From the NCBI GenBank assembly GCA_032718475.1, contig JAUCBJ010003629.1:21485-85484 (forward strand): a DNA stretch of 64,000 bases, written 5' to 3'. The DNA comes from Nemertoderma westbladi. Its lineage: Eukaryota; Xenacoelomorpha; Nemertodermatida; Nemertodermatidae. Positions 10,101 to 20,011 of the stretch are shown in pieces. Under the pieces are notes generated by a model. It had not been told where the DNA came from. It did not search any database and saw only the letters and a program-made list of their open reading frames with translations. The first letter of the stretch is position 1. Each line of letters opens with the position of its first letter. Both the position numbers and the translations under genes were made by a program.

Positions 10101-11065
10101 CTGTAGTGCAGGTAAGAGTTCAGGGTCCTAACAAAAGTTACATAGTGAATGCCCTCCTTGACTCCGGCAGTACAGGAACATTCATCGATCAAGAACTAGC
10201 CGAAGACATCTTTGCTGGACAACCCAAATTCCGAACTAAGTTAAATATGTCAGGAGTTATACAGGTTTGGAAATCTACCATAACGGCAGATTACTATGTA
10301 GGTGCGTTGTCCACCCCACAGGATAAATTAGGAGAACAAAGTATAAGGTCAGTAAAAATGGTAGCTATAAAGAACTTCGCTAATACCCAAGTAGAGCCTT
10401 ATAACTGGAACGAGGACAAGAGCATCCAACAACTTAAAATACCTCGATTCCAGACGGATTATCCTGGAGTGCAAATACTTATCGGCCAAAACGCGCACGA
10501 GGCGCTCGAGACATTGGAAAAACGACCTGCTCAACCGCAGCCACTACAAACCTATGCGGTAAGAACTAGAGTAGGTTGGTACTTTACTGGCCCTTCCCGC
10601 AGAACTCTCGAAGAGAGACTACCACCAGAAAGAATATGCCAGATAAATGGTTGGGAAGTGGAGAGCAGTGAAGTGGACGAACTAACTGAGGGAACACCAT
10701 ACTCCTCAGATAATGACGATATTAACTCCAATGAAGATCAATGGAGACATCGCCCCGAGATGATTAATCTAGCCGACATCGCTTCCAGAGGAGCGACTCC
10801 TCAAGAACGGATAGATACTCCCGGCTGGTTAGGTGGACCCGACTCCCTAAGTAAAGAAGAAGATGAATGGCCTCCCCACCTTAACCCGGCTGAGATTAGA
10901 CAGGCCAAGGGAGCGGAGAAAGTAACACGACAACCCAATCACCCAGCTGGTCGTTTATGTTTACTGGAAAGAGACCAAAAACTGTCCGGAAACTATGGAA
11001 GGCAAGATACTCTTCCTACGACCACTTCCCTAATCCGACAAATATCTAGGGACTCCATAACATAA
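7199..11065 (+). CDS. Gag-protease polyprotein of BEL element 1, with pol deleted in frame
   Basis: A 1288-residue ORF. Residues 1-500 are a poorly conserved, partly coiled Gag N-terminus with a basic patch (RSRSNRRRRMPHR, near 240). About 515-700 resembles the DUF1759 Gag core (VKFNGDEMKWLPFNEYY). About 810-870 is the BEL-type knuckle cluster: CALCDGPHRLSAC, CYNCLRRGHQRRTC and CAKCGAKHH. The aspartic protease follows at about 984 (ALLDSGSTGTFID, DUF1758-like) and runs to GWYFTGPS near 1135. After an acidic linker the text jumps to QWRHRPEMINLADIASRG (near 1181). In BEL elements that is the RNase H to integrase linker; compare QWRHCPGVLNPADITSRG in element 2. The whole RT and nearly all of RNase H are thus missing without a frame break, and no integrase follows. 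It should make capsid-like protein and protease but not copy itself. ATG at 7199 is chosen because it opens the long frame just after the leader. Confidence 0.92.
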   Translation: MSDTKRALSDSSDPLLILPVAVLKRVLIAVEEHQMDWAKSERSTKDSYAGYTKEELKSIVETQWNFPGPGLPFNLSKAGWEDLYRMGVVWNTRDSAMWKGSVAEYAQRFFSSLRRLEEQLFQRPYGPREQEELLYQVRERVLWIRLILSAYEKVSRISQDTSLRVAVKTLFWRVSLKVQATTQWKALLTEHMTQGESTDAVFSQVEGEATAEKPQKKDASVTSPDEGDTTDPEGGGNRSRSNRRRRMPHRQKLPNLPPAGRRQLASTDLGSTEPTDQIIAVERLPTVVDEPEIIRPVLEITPSVIETPVLPETAYKFPLYSTKLPVPSRTVPESEPVLDAEREIKNLSPVVSRSPATTLATPASAVEWVAEGRREMGLLLEQLREHCLCSSQQVREMEETVQQLKGTVRESRLELQKVQQSIALECDKLVNLQKGIPITPVTVCQPVRSEVLHAQGVEPTRIYTASEVETPIANPIKGDYTPVVNDIPNRPDNNPRNLYTDNSIFNNTMAQESFTRQMARTEARQAVKVGEIVKFNGDEMKWLPFNEYYKDNIQNSVLSNGEKLRFLIECLEGPPKSMALKFIGHPDGLRQVWDTLNIRYGNRNNIARYLYAKLMAPRKFLSSGIIEFSDEIQEICRQLDWLGKSHEYQNSMVVGALASTLPKGGVGTRWDKKVLYTMEQQQRDPTMADLMSFLDGEVKLQLLKQSREKTPENMVSEKPVSRRRVTPVCYTDDGESQASQEEDSGKDTEKFYYVNKTSKDVSKSKARTHDRREQVAKTPLQFPNRVHGRKPEERTRVHNVTQNKVSNIKPNCALCDGPHRLSACAEFLKKSLVDRRTVVWDKRLCYNCLRRGHQRRTCYSDIKCAKCGAKHHILLQSEFERNSPSQVSEPKSHVQFSDVNDTDQSSEWEGFYTDEFSDANESCYLINTAVYRALTYEKDTDNEFSPTNFDRQPSWKPSTSNVGIREFPVVQVRVQGPNKSYIVNALLDSGSTGTFIDQELAEDIFAGQPKFRTKLNMSGVIQVWKSTITADYYVGALSTPQDKLGEQSIRSVKMVAIKNFANTQVEPYNWNEDKSIQQLKIPRFQTDYPGVQILIGQNAHEALETLEKRPAQPQPLQTYAVRTRVGWYFTGPSRRTLEERLPPERICQINGWEVESSEVDELTEGTPYSSDNDDINSNEDQWRHRPEMINLADIASRGATPQERIDTPGWLGGPDSLSKEEDEWPPHLNPAEIRQAKGAEKVTRQPNHPAGRLCLLERDQKLSGNYGRQDTLPTTTSLIRQISRDSIT

Positions 11066-12704
11066 TAACATATGGAGTGGGTGTGTGACTATATCATTTT
11101 ATATTTGTTTTTTATTTTATATTTATGTATGTATTATTACGTAATTTTATTATAATCGTTTTCTTTAATTTTATTTAGTAGAATGTTATTTTAGCGATTA
11201 TTTAGTAAATTAGTGCAATATATTAGTGTTTATTACGTACTTAATTACTTATAATATATTTAGTGCGACGGCAAGAAATAATTATTTTTCTCTTTCCTTA
11301 CTGTCTGTATTATATTATAAATGCGAGACTATAGTAAGATGACATGTCAGTACTTATTAAAGTAAAAAAAAAAAAAAAAAAAAAAGCCACTACTATATTT
11401 AAGTATTATTGGTAGGCAGAGTATTAGGAATGCAAAGTTCAGATCCTCGAGTCTCGGCTAAACCAAGCTCTGGGTAGACCTTGGAAACGACTTGCCTCTT
11501 CACACTGACATTGCTTCGTGCGATATTGCTCTTCTACCTTATAACAAATAATACATATAGTAGCGTGATGTCCCTCTAACAGTAGCGTAAAACGCAAATA
11601 AAGCTGTTAAACCTTTTGACCATCTGTAATTCTAGTCGATTAAGATATCGTGGCACCCACCGATATACTTGAAAGACAAATTCTAGAATCAGTGGTTAAC
11701 GTCCCCAGACAAGTTCTGGAATAAATCGGTGCCCATCCAAAAATATTAATTTAATATTTATTAAAATCTGTAAAATTCCGATCCTTTAAAATTTCTAGTC
11801 AATTAAGATATCGCAGCACTTACCGATACTCTTAAAAGGACGATTTTATAGAATTAAGGATCCTAAGTCCCCAGATATGCTCTGGAATAAAATTTGTGCC
11901 AATTTAACATCAAATAATAAAATTCGAGGGAATAAATTTAAATTCATATTCAAATGAATTTCATAAATTGTCATTTTGTGCAATTTGTAACATTCCCAAA
12001 ATTTCAGTAATTAATAGATCATGGGAGCGGAGATTCATATTGAGTGTATTAGAGTGCGAGAATCTCCAACATATAGTCAATAGCCGATAAAATTTATAAA
12101 ATCATGCATAAAGAGGATATTGACAATTAAAGAATTACTATTAAATAGCATCCCAGATCTGTATGCATGAGAATTACCCTAATTCTACCGCTAGTTTTCC
12201 ATAATGTCACCATGGCAACACCCACGCTAGAATTAGAAACAAGTTAAAGGAACAATAAAAAGCTTGCCCCATTGCGTAGCATAAGAGTATACATAGCGCA
12301 CTGTTAGTATCCAAGGATACATAGTAATAACGTGACATTCTGGAAGACACTGACTAACGGACAAATGGCATGCATGTGTGCAGTAAGTAATGATTGTATG
12401 GAATTTGTGCGTTTATAGGTGAATGTTACTACTAAAGTGTGTTTACAGTAGCTAATCGCAATTGTAAAATAGCCCTAACTCTACCGAGATAACCTCAAGT
12501 GGATTCAAGCCTTTGGGACGGACAGTGGTGGGACTTGTGCCGGTTATCGTTGTCGTGCTGTTGCTACATGTTGGCGTAAACACTGCGACAACGGTACATC
12601 GGCGCTGAGAAACCCACTGTCCGGGGGCAAAGCCTAGTAGGCAGCGACGCCCGCTTGCCTGAAATATTAACTCATATTGATATTAATAAACTCAGATAGC
12701 AGAT
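11066..12704 (+). other. Non-coding middle of element 1, with poly(A) tract and tandem repeats
   Basis: AT-rich and without a convincing ORF. A run of 22 A residues lies at 11364-11385, just after ATTAAA. Two diverged copies of a unit with ATTAAGATATCG... and CCCCAGA(C/T)A(A/T)G(T/C)TCTGGAATAAA lie at about 11630-11735 and 11800-11905. The last 200 bp before the next ORF are GC-richer and unexplained. Confidence 0.6.
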
Positions 12705-13103
12705 ATGACGGAATTGATAGAAGATGACCTTGGTATTAGAGAGCGATATACTCTACCTTTACAAGCGTTTGTGGATAGTTTGATACGCGGTGAAGCCGAT
12801 CCGACTATTACGGAGGACGATGGTCGTTATATCGAACCGCCGATGTCCCAGGAACAACTTACGCGTGAATTGGACTATAGAAAATTCACCACTCGCTATA
12901 CGAATCGTAATGGTACGAATATGGACTTCTTAACTACCGGCCATCCTATCGATTTACATGATACGGACGATGTATACACCGAAAGGGAAATGGTTCTATT
13001 TAAATATCATACCCAGCGGAGTCGTAACGATAAACCGAGAATAGATCACGAAAATTATATTCGTAACAGACTGGGAAGACGAACCAATATGCCTAGAATC
13101 TGA
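12705..13103 (+). CDS. Accessory ORF of element 1, N-terminal part (ends at in-frame TGA)
   Basis: This 132-codon frame opens with ATG (MTELIEDDLGIRERYTL) and is acidic, without a signal peptide or membrane segment. It ends at TGA 13101-13103, and the same frame then continues open to 14153, where the zinc-knuckle region lies. It is therefore best seen as the first quarter of one accessory protein of about 480 residues interrupted by a single stop, which may be a recent mutation or a recoding site. I do not recognise the family beyond its match to the accessory ORF of element 2. Confidence 0.65.
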   Translation: MTELIEDDLGIRERYTLPLQAFVDSLIRGEADPTITEDDGRYIEPPMSQEQLTRELDYRKFTTRYTNRNGTNMDFLTTGHPIDLHDTDDVYTEREMVLFKYHTQRSRNDKPRIDHENYIRNRLGRRTNMPRI

Positions 13104-14153
13104 GGAGATTCAGCCTATCGCGCCCGGAACAGCGACAACGATTACATCCTAGAGTGGTATCAAGGTCCACAGTGTCTCACTGCGTACGATTATCGCCATG
13201 CCAACTATGTTTCTCGGCAACGTTGTCGGTTATGCGCATCGAGAGACCATGTTACGCCCATGGACACAAACGTCCGCTGTTCCTACTTCCACGAACAACT
13301 GACGATGGAAATTTATTGCGCGTATTACAGACTCAATAACTTGCACATTTTTGCGGTTTGCCCTCAATTTATGACTCGATGCCATCATTGTCAATTAAAA
13401 GGACACGCCAGCTTTGATTGTCCCTTTAACCATGATTTAGAGAGCGTAGATGAAATGATTGTACTACGTTATATCAGAGCTTGGGAAGCGAACGCTGATT
13501 TACATTGTGATTCACGCCATCGCTATTATCCTGGACGCGCTTACGAAGGAGTTTATGCGTTCCATCCTTATTTGTTTGCCTCCGTCGAGCAGAAATCGCG
13601 CCTATCAAGTTATGAACTATTGAAGCGCGTTGGAGAATGTATTTCAACCAAATATGTACGCAAATTCCTCAGGAGCATTAATCCGAGTGACATCAATTCG
13701 TATAACTTAATAAACTTTATCCGTCAAGATCCGGCCTATGGAGACTTATTTGTCAACTCACACCCCGAGTTACAGGAAGTATATCGACGGCCTTACGAGT
13801 ACAGAGCCCGCGAACGTGAGTTGGAAAGAACCATTAAACCAAGGAAGTTTCTAACTGCCTATGGTCCACCCACGGCCCTCGTTCAGACCACTCGTAAAGG
13901 ACCCGTAAGAGCGGCTGTCTTGAAACGAGCTCTCAAAGCCGTTAGACCCCTCTCCCCGGACGTTGATGTTAATCAACCCGGTACTTCGACCGGCGGATAT
14001 ACCGATCGCAATCCCACACCTTCTGATGCAATCATATTGCACCCTTCACCCAGGAGTTATAGCCCTCCTCGTAAAGTGGCTCGCCCCAAAGAGAAAAGGA
14101 CTCTTGCTAGCTTTAAAAAACTGCGTAAACGCCGTCCGCGCAAGAAAGACTAA
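13104..14153 (+). CDS. Accessory zinc-knuckle ORF of element 1, C-terminal part
   Basis: Open from just after the TGA to 14153 in the same frame as the preceding ORF; the first usable ATG is at 13260. It carries a likely first Cys/His cluster (CRLCASRDH near 13220, upstream of that ATG) and a clear CCHC knuckle, CHHCQLKGHASFDC (near 13382). A region follows with W-E-AD-H and GxxYAFxP spacing that lines up with the region after the knuckles in the element 2 accessory ORF. The C-terminus is proline-rich then strongly basic (KKLRKRRPRKKD), suiting nucleic-acid binding or nuclear entry. Its place between pol and the 3' LTR is where env lies in some LTR elements, but no signal peptide or membrane segment is present. 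Function unknown; RNA or DNA binding is inferred from the knuckles only. Confidence 0.75.
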   Translation, partial: GDSAYRARNSDNDYILEWYQGPQCLTAYDYRHANYVSRQRCRLCASRDHVTPMDTNVRCSYFHEQLTMEIYCAYYRLNNLHIFAVCPQFMTRCHHCQLKGHASFDCPFNHDLESVDEMIVLRYIRAWEANADLHCDSRHRYYPGRAYEGVYAFHPYLFASVEQKSRLSSYELLKRVGECISTKYVRKFLRSINPSDINSYNLINFIRQDPAYGDLFVNSHPELQEVYRRPYEYRARERELERTIKPRKFLTAYGPPTALVQTTRKGPVRAAVLKRALKAVRPLSPDVDVNQPGTSTGGYTDRNPTPSDAIILHPSPRSYSPPRKVARPKEKRTLASFKKLRKRRPRKKD

Positions 14154-14220
14154 CTGTTTAGAGTATTTTTATATTTTAGAAACTGTGATTTTGTATATTT
14201 TATAGACTTAAATCCCATTT

Positions 14221-14231
14221 TCTGGGAGCGG
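14221..14231 (+). promoter_or_regulatory. Purine-rich sequence before the 3' LTR (candidate PPT)
   Basis: TCTGGGAGCGG directly abuts the 3' LTR. Element 2 has TTGGAGCGG directly before its 3' LTR on its own strand. The shared GGAGCGG in two elements with unrelated LTRs supports a plus-strand priming site. Confidence 0.6.
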
Positions 14232-15414
14232 TGTAAAAGCTTTTGTGGGATAACTGATACGTTTGCCTTTGCTGGCCAGTTCCCCCCCAGTCGCTAGAAT
14301 ACTCTCAAAGGGATTTATAACTAAAATAGTGCAAGCTACCGGCTTATTGGCTGATGTGCTGTACGGAGATATCTGGGCTCAGTTTAATCGGCCAACTAGC
14401 CTAGAGAGGTTGCCTAAGCCTTGCTGTCCGTGTCGGCCAATAGAATTTGCGTAGGCGTTGATTTCGACCTATCCCAGCGCTACTGAACTGAATTTCCTAT
14501 CTCTATGCTCATCCTCTGTGTTGAACGGGAGCTTCGTGGAATAAGGGAGTTGGTATCTTCGTATAGAGCAGTAGTCACATGTTTCTGTTGTTGTGTTCCC
14601 ATTTTTCGCCATAACACCGGCTTTTGGAACAACTCTAGCAAAAACTGCTTAGATTATAGAAAGTATAACTGTTACCGGCGGTGTTACCTCACTTAATTTA
14701 ACTGCACTAATCATATTGTTTGTACTGCTATTTACCGTCAGTTATTAATTGTATCGATTTGTTGATGAAATATTGTCATTTGGAGAATATTGATAAATCA
14801 CCCAAATTTCCCAATTTCTTGATACACTACAGGTTAGAGAGACAGGCTATATATAACAATTGCGATTTATATCAATGTGGTGCGTATTGAATCTAATGTT
14901 ATTTAGTAGACACTACCTGAGTCAATTGCTGTTCTCTTTATGTGTGATCAAATATACTGACGGTCGGCAGAATAGTGTGCATGATTGTGAGTGTGATGTG
15001 ACTGGTAACAAAGCATTTCCTAAAGAATGCGACTTATACTTTAATCATAAGCCTTATCGTTGCGTTTAGTATAAGTCCTAGCTCTGTTTAAATAGATAGA
15101 GCGCCACGTCCTAAAGGAACTGTTAATATTTCCCGAAAGCCAATAATATCTGTCAGAAATTAATTAATAACGATCTATCGAATAATACAGTAAGTTTACA
15201 CTGCAACCTTACGCTGCAATAATAAAATTTAAGCAGCCGAATTCAGCCTCCCGGGTGTAGATCCATCGGGTGAATGATCGCGCATGGGCTGACTTCGGGT
15301 AATGTTTTGTATATTAGCATAAAATATTGTCGTATGCTAAAGGTGTTTTAATTAACTAAAAGACATATAAATTTTGGCAGGTTAAACTGCTAAAGGTCTT
15401 CAAAAGCGCGAACA
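14232..15414 (+). repeat. 3' LTR of element 1
   Basis: Same length and almost the same sequence as 4169-5351. It is followed at once by the target duplication TCCTG and the 30-bp minisatellite. Confidence 0.95.
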
Positions 15415-16255
15415 TCCTGCGACGTTAAAGTCTGAGACAGTAGGTCCTGCGACGTTAAATTCTGAGACAGTAGATCCTGCGACGTTAAATTCCGCGACAG
15501 TAGGTCCTGTGACGTTAAATTCAGAGACAGTAGGTCCTGCGACGTTAAATTCTGCGACAGTAGGTCCTGCGACATTAAATGTTGAGACAGAAGGTCCTGC
15601 GACGTTAAATTCTGAGACAGTAGGTCCTGTGACGTTAAATTCAGAGACAGTAGGTCCTGCGACGTTAAATTCTGCGACAGCAGGTCCTGCGACATTAAAT
15701 GCTGAGACAGAAGGTCCTGCGACGTTAAATTCTGAGACAGTAGGTCCTGCGACGTTAAATTCTGAGACAGAAGGTCCTGCGACGTTAAATTCTAAGACAG
15801 TAGGTCCTGCGACGTTAAATTCAGAGACAGTAGGTCCTGCGACGTTAAATTCTGCGACAGCAGGTCCTGCGACATTAAATGTTGAGACAGAAGGTCCTGC
15901 GACGTTAAATTCTGAGACAGTAGGTCCTGCGACGTTAAATTCTGCGTCAGCAGGTCCTGCAACATTAAATGCTGAGACAGAAGGTCCTGCGACGTTAAAT
16001 TCTGAGACAGTAGGTCCTGCGACGTTAAATTCTGAGACAGTAGGTCCTGTGACGTTGAATTCTAAGACAGTAGGTCCTGTGACGTTAAATTCAGAGACAG
16101 TAGGTCCTGTGACGTTAAATTCTGAGACAGTAGGTCCTGCGACGTTAAATTCTAAGACAGTAGGTCCTGTGACGTTAAATTCAGAGACAGTAGGTCCTGT
16201 GACGTTAAATTCTGAGACAGTAGGTCCTGCGACGTTAAATTCAGAGACAGTAGAT
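15415..16255. repeat. 30-bp minisatellite, main part, about 28 units
   Basis: Tandem 30-bp units around GACGTTAAATTCTGAGACAG, with variants (TTCTGCGACAGCAGG, GACATTAAATGCTGAG, TTCAGAGACAG) that recur in the same order, a sign of higher-order amplification. Because 30 is divisible by three, long open frames run through it on both strands, reading a ten-residue repeat such as EFNVAGPTVS. These follow from the period and are not taken as genes. The array passes straight into a LINE fragment at about 16256. Confidence 0.95.
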
Positions 16256-16690
16256 ATGTATGTACTACCCACCAAATCCACAGCCACCACTTCTACTGTG
16301 TCCACAGTAATATATTGCTGCAGTCAAAACAATGCATCAGAGCTAGAACTAGCCATCAAGTTTCATGAAGATCTGTCTGGATTTATAAAGGACATTCCTA
16401 AACACAATGTCCAAGTAATTTGTGGTGACTGTAATGCACAAATTCGCCCAGAAGCCAGCAGGGGTTACACCTATAACTTCAGTATGAACAGAAGTGGCTG
16501 CTTACTCTTAGATCTAATGGAAGAATGTGAATTGATTCCATCAAACACCACATTTGAAAAAAGTAAGGTAAGCTGTGGACCTTAAATTACTGTGGACCTG
16601 ATAAAACCAATGTACAGCTGGATAATTCCTTATCAACAAAAAGTGGAGAAACAACTTATGATTAATTGCCAGGGGCCGGCGCCAAGAAGC
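16256..16690 (+). mobile_element. RTE-type LINE endonuclease fragment
   Basis: Matches 46430-46800 of the full-length RTE LINE in this window: YCCSQNNASELELAIKF, FIKDIPKHNVQVICGDCNAQI and LLLDLMEECELIPSNTTFEKS. The conserved GDLN of the endonuclease has become GDCN and the frame breaks after 16585, so this is a dead copy. It is cut off at about 16690 by the minus-strand LINE end. Confidence 0.8.
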
Positions 16691-18567
16691 TCCACTACAA
16701 CTACTACTACTAGGATCGGCATGCTGCATTGCAGCTGCATTTTTAAGAATGCTGTGCCGGCTTGTCGACAAAATTGCGCCGCTACAACTCGCTATCACCC
16801 GTGACATTTGCTAGATCATCTGCATCTTCAAGGCCAGTGTCCTTTAAGATGCGTCTCAAGAAAGTCATGGGCTGTCCACCTTGCTTATTTAATCCATGAG
16901 GCAACCAAAGCACAAGATTATGCACTGGCTGGTCCTCACGACGGAAGCAAGCTTGGGGGAACCAATGAGACACCTCCAATGTCATATAGTGTCTTGTTGG
17001 AGATGTGTGCATTGTACTTGACACAATGAACCCGCCCTAGCATTCTTGTGTATGTGCCATCCAAAGATTTGGTGTCCTCAGCAGTTAGAGCCCAGCATCG
17101 ACTCCCATAGAGGAGTACTGGAAATACTGCTGCTCTAAATAATTGGACCCTAAGTTTCCGATTAATTCTCTGTGACTTACAAATCCTGGAAAGCCTATTC
17201 AAGCTGCCCATGCCTTTGCCTTATGTATTTGTAGGTACCTGTCTTCCGAATTCATGATCCCAGGTAACAGAAGTCGTCCACATGCTCTAGCAAACCATCC
17301 GGTGAGCTTATGCTCATCTCGTAGAGACTTGGTGAGGACTTTCAGAGTTAACTGTCAAAATTTTGGTCTTTTTGGAGTTAATAAAAAGACCAACACTAGA
17401 AGCAGCCTGTTCTAATGAGCTGAGGAGTCGTTGGGCTCCCTCTAGTGATTCTGAGAGTACTCGTAAGTCATCAGCAAAGTCTAGATCAGTTAGGTACTTG
17501 GCAGGATTTCCTCTCAGACTTCTGGAGCCAGTAGGTGGAGTTACCATCACCCCATTATCATTATGATGATCTAAGGAAATGCATAGAATATAGTCAACCA
17601 CAATTATGAACAAGAATGGCGCAAGTGTGTCTCCTTGGAGGACTCCCCATAATACTTCAAATGGTTCTGTGTCACCATCAACAGTAGACACAAATGTTGT
17701 CGAACCATCGTATACATCTGATTGCTGCAATAATTTCATCAGGAATCTCATATAATGAAAGTATGCTGAACATACGTGAGCGAGAGACTGAAGCAAAGGC
17801 CTTGAAGAAGTCAACAAAGATAACAGCCAGATGCCTGTCTTTCTTATTTGATTACTCTTCAATTATAATCATCAGTGCCAAAATGGGCTCCATAGTTCCG
17901 CGACCTTTACGGAATCCATTCTGATTTCCACAGAGCAGTCTTTCAATTGGATCCCTGAGGCGATTTAATATAATTCTATTGTATAGCTTTGCAGCAATAG
18001 AGATCAATGAGATTCCCCGAAAAGAACCATATTGTTTTAGGTTGCCCTTCTTGGGAACTGGTACCAACTTATTTGTTTTCATTTCTTGTGGGACTCTTGT
18101 TATTCTGTACATGTCTAGTATGATGGGATTGATGGGCTTTAAACACGCAGGTATTTTAAAAACCTCAGGGGGAACACCATCTACTCCACTGGTACGATTG
18201 GTCTTAATGCTCTTTGCAGCAGCCTTCACTTCTGCAAAGGAGATATTGCAAATAAATGGGAATATCTGGGAGTACAGACTCAGATACTTTTACTTCTATA
18301 AAGTCATCAGGCAATACCCTGTCATTATTGAAGAGCTTTTCAACCGTTGAGGCGATTGGCTGGTGATTCTGCCTTAACCTTGGTGGTTGGTTGGCTTTTC
18401 CGCCCAGTAAGGAAGTTGATCGATTTCCAAGCCTGGGATGATTGCCTGCTGACATCAGCATCATTGATGGCATCAACCTGCCAAGAAGCTCTGTTACTGT
18501 TAATGACGCTGTTAGTGAAGTTGGTGACTGCCTTGAAACCTCCATTAATTATTCCTATGTTAACTTA
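16691..18567 (-). mobile_element. 5'-truncated RTE-type LINE, frameshifted RT
   Basis: On the minus strand, in order from 18567: a degenerate connector; RT fingers with SGVDGVPPEVFK, YGSFRGISLISIAAKLYNR and NGFRKGRGTMEP (about 18180-17880); RT palm with GVLQGDTLAPFLFIIVVDY and the catalytic DLDFADDLRVLSES (about 17650-17440); then the RTE-type C-terminal region (FPVLLYGSRCWALT near 17125, VHNLVLWLPHGL near 16915). It finishes in the 3' tail at 16712-16805 and a short TAG array at about 16700. At least three frame changes break the ORF, and the endonuclease is missing. It is a different subfamily from the copy at 45472-49026. Confidence 0.85.
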
Positions 18568-18602
18568 ACGGAATCCAGCTTCATGAAGCTCTGTTAAGTT
18601 AA
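18559..18602. repeat. Imperfect hairpin
   Basis: TTAACTTAACGGAATC and TCTGTTAAGTTAA flank the perfect palindrome AGCTTCATGAAGCT. It lies at the 5' truncation point of the minus-strand LINE and may be a small mobile-element end. Confidence 0.6.
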
Positions 18603-19835
18603 TGGATTAATGTAATTATTTAGTTTATTTAGTTATTTCAATTAAGGGATTTATATATGTGAAGAGTATATATGTGAGGCTACTTTAAGATTCCGTTAAG
18701 AACTTTCATTTATGGTTTTACAGTACACCTAAACTGAATTTGGTACCAGTAACAATGTGGCGTATTGCTGCTAATAATAATAATATATTTTATTCTTTAA
18801 CTCGAGGATTATAAGATAATTGCATGATGCAGCCGAGGAAAACAGCAACCATAACTGATGGTTATTTAGATTTAGAATCGAGAATGTTTCGCCTATGGTT
18901 TGACCCTTAAAGATAAACTTAAAGATATGGAATTTTTCAATGGAATCGCTATACAAAAGAAGTTGTATTTTTATGTAGATTTATGTGGTAGACTCAGTGC
19001 GCCTCTAGAAAGAATGACGCATAGGTCTAATAGTCAATCTGTGGAAACTTAAAGATGAAATAAAATGACGAAATTATTTCGATTACTCGCGATTTCCCAG
19101 GATTATAGGTTGTGTTGTTGGCTGCCATATCTGAATAAAGGTAGACCCTAAGAACGCTATAATGTGGCGCATAAAAGGACTAAGTCATCTATAGAAAGAT
19201 GTAACAGCAAACTGAAAATGCGACTTCAGGTTCTAGCAGGTTTGATAAAAATAATGATTTTATAAAAAAAATCAAAAAGGTCAGATTTATTTGATTTAAA
19301 TCAGATTTTTTTATATTTAAGAGGAATAACCTTTACTCCACTAAAGGCATCAAAAATCATAATGGCGTGTGTTTGTCTCCATAACTGGGCAGAAAAACAC
19401 AGTTTGCAAAGACAACAGACACCCTCCATAATCCTGAAGTTTTAGGTCAAGGAGTGACTAGGAACGATTTAGTAACAATGTGTTTTCTTACATATGAACA
19501 TTAATATTAAGTAAATTGTGTCACTGAATATTCTTAGTTGCCTTATATTGTATTATATTATAGGTACAATACAGTACTATCAAAATAATACATAATAGGC
19601 CTACTTTAATAATTTAATTTTAACTCGTAGAAAAACAATTTAATTGAAATACGATTCTTTGCAGATGATTAAGGCTGCTGTAACTATTGTATTTCTTCAG
19701 AGATGTTGAAGGGTTGGAATATTCATAATACTGATTCTTATTGGTGTTATTTACTATTATTATTTACTACTATATATTATTGGTTTGATTTGCTTGTAGG
19801 CTTTACTTTTTCTTTTATTATTTACCTATGTGGCT
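18603..19835. other. AT-rich stretch, nothing recognised
   Basis: No convincing ORF or repeat. Short A and T tracts near 19260-19320. Confidence 0.5.
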
Positions 19836-20011
19836 GGTTGCGAGAAAAGGGACTGGGGACCACATGGTCGATTTTGCGTTTTTAGGCCTATTAGATGCAG
19901 AATTTTCTGGGCTTTCCGAATATCGAACTAGTTTTTTCATATCGTTTTTCGTTAAAAAGTTATGAGTGTTTAAACAAAAATTTAAAAACGCAGGTCCCTT
20001 TTCTTGCAACC
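19836..20011. mobile_element. Candidate short MITE with GGTTGC..AGAAAAGGGAC ends
   Basis: GGTTGCGAGAAAAGGGAC at the left end is matched in inverse orientation by GGTTGCAAGAAAAGGGAC at the right end, with one mismatch in 18. GCGTTTTTA also recurs just inside each end. About 176 bp long. I could not identify a target duplication, so the superfamily is open. Confidence 0.5.

Larger units (their letters stand above)
4169..15414 (+). mobile_element. BEL/Pao LTR retrotransposon, element 1 (pol-deleted)
   Basis: An 11,246-bp element bounded by 1183-bp direct LTRs that begin TGTAAAAG and end GCGAACA, flanked by a 5-bp TCCTG duplication. The two LTRs have equal length and I found only two differences (near 4811/14874 and 5191/15252), which points to a recent insertion. 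The family is set by the large ORF: a DUF1759-like Gag core, the BEL/Pao triple zinc knuckle and an aspartic protease with DSGSTGTFID. RT, most of RNase H and integrase are missing. A separate zinc-knuckle ORF lies before the 3' LTR. The copy is therefore non-autonomous as it stands, unless the missing proteins come from elsewhere. Confidence 0.93.

Noticed and set aside
15390-16585. Long open frames on both strands over the 30-bp minisatellite (about 300 and 358 residues)
   Set aside because: The period of 30 keeps any stop-free frame open. The ten-residue repeat is a by-product of the array, and the plus-strand frame merely runs into a dead LINE fragment.
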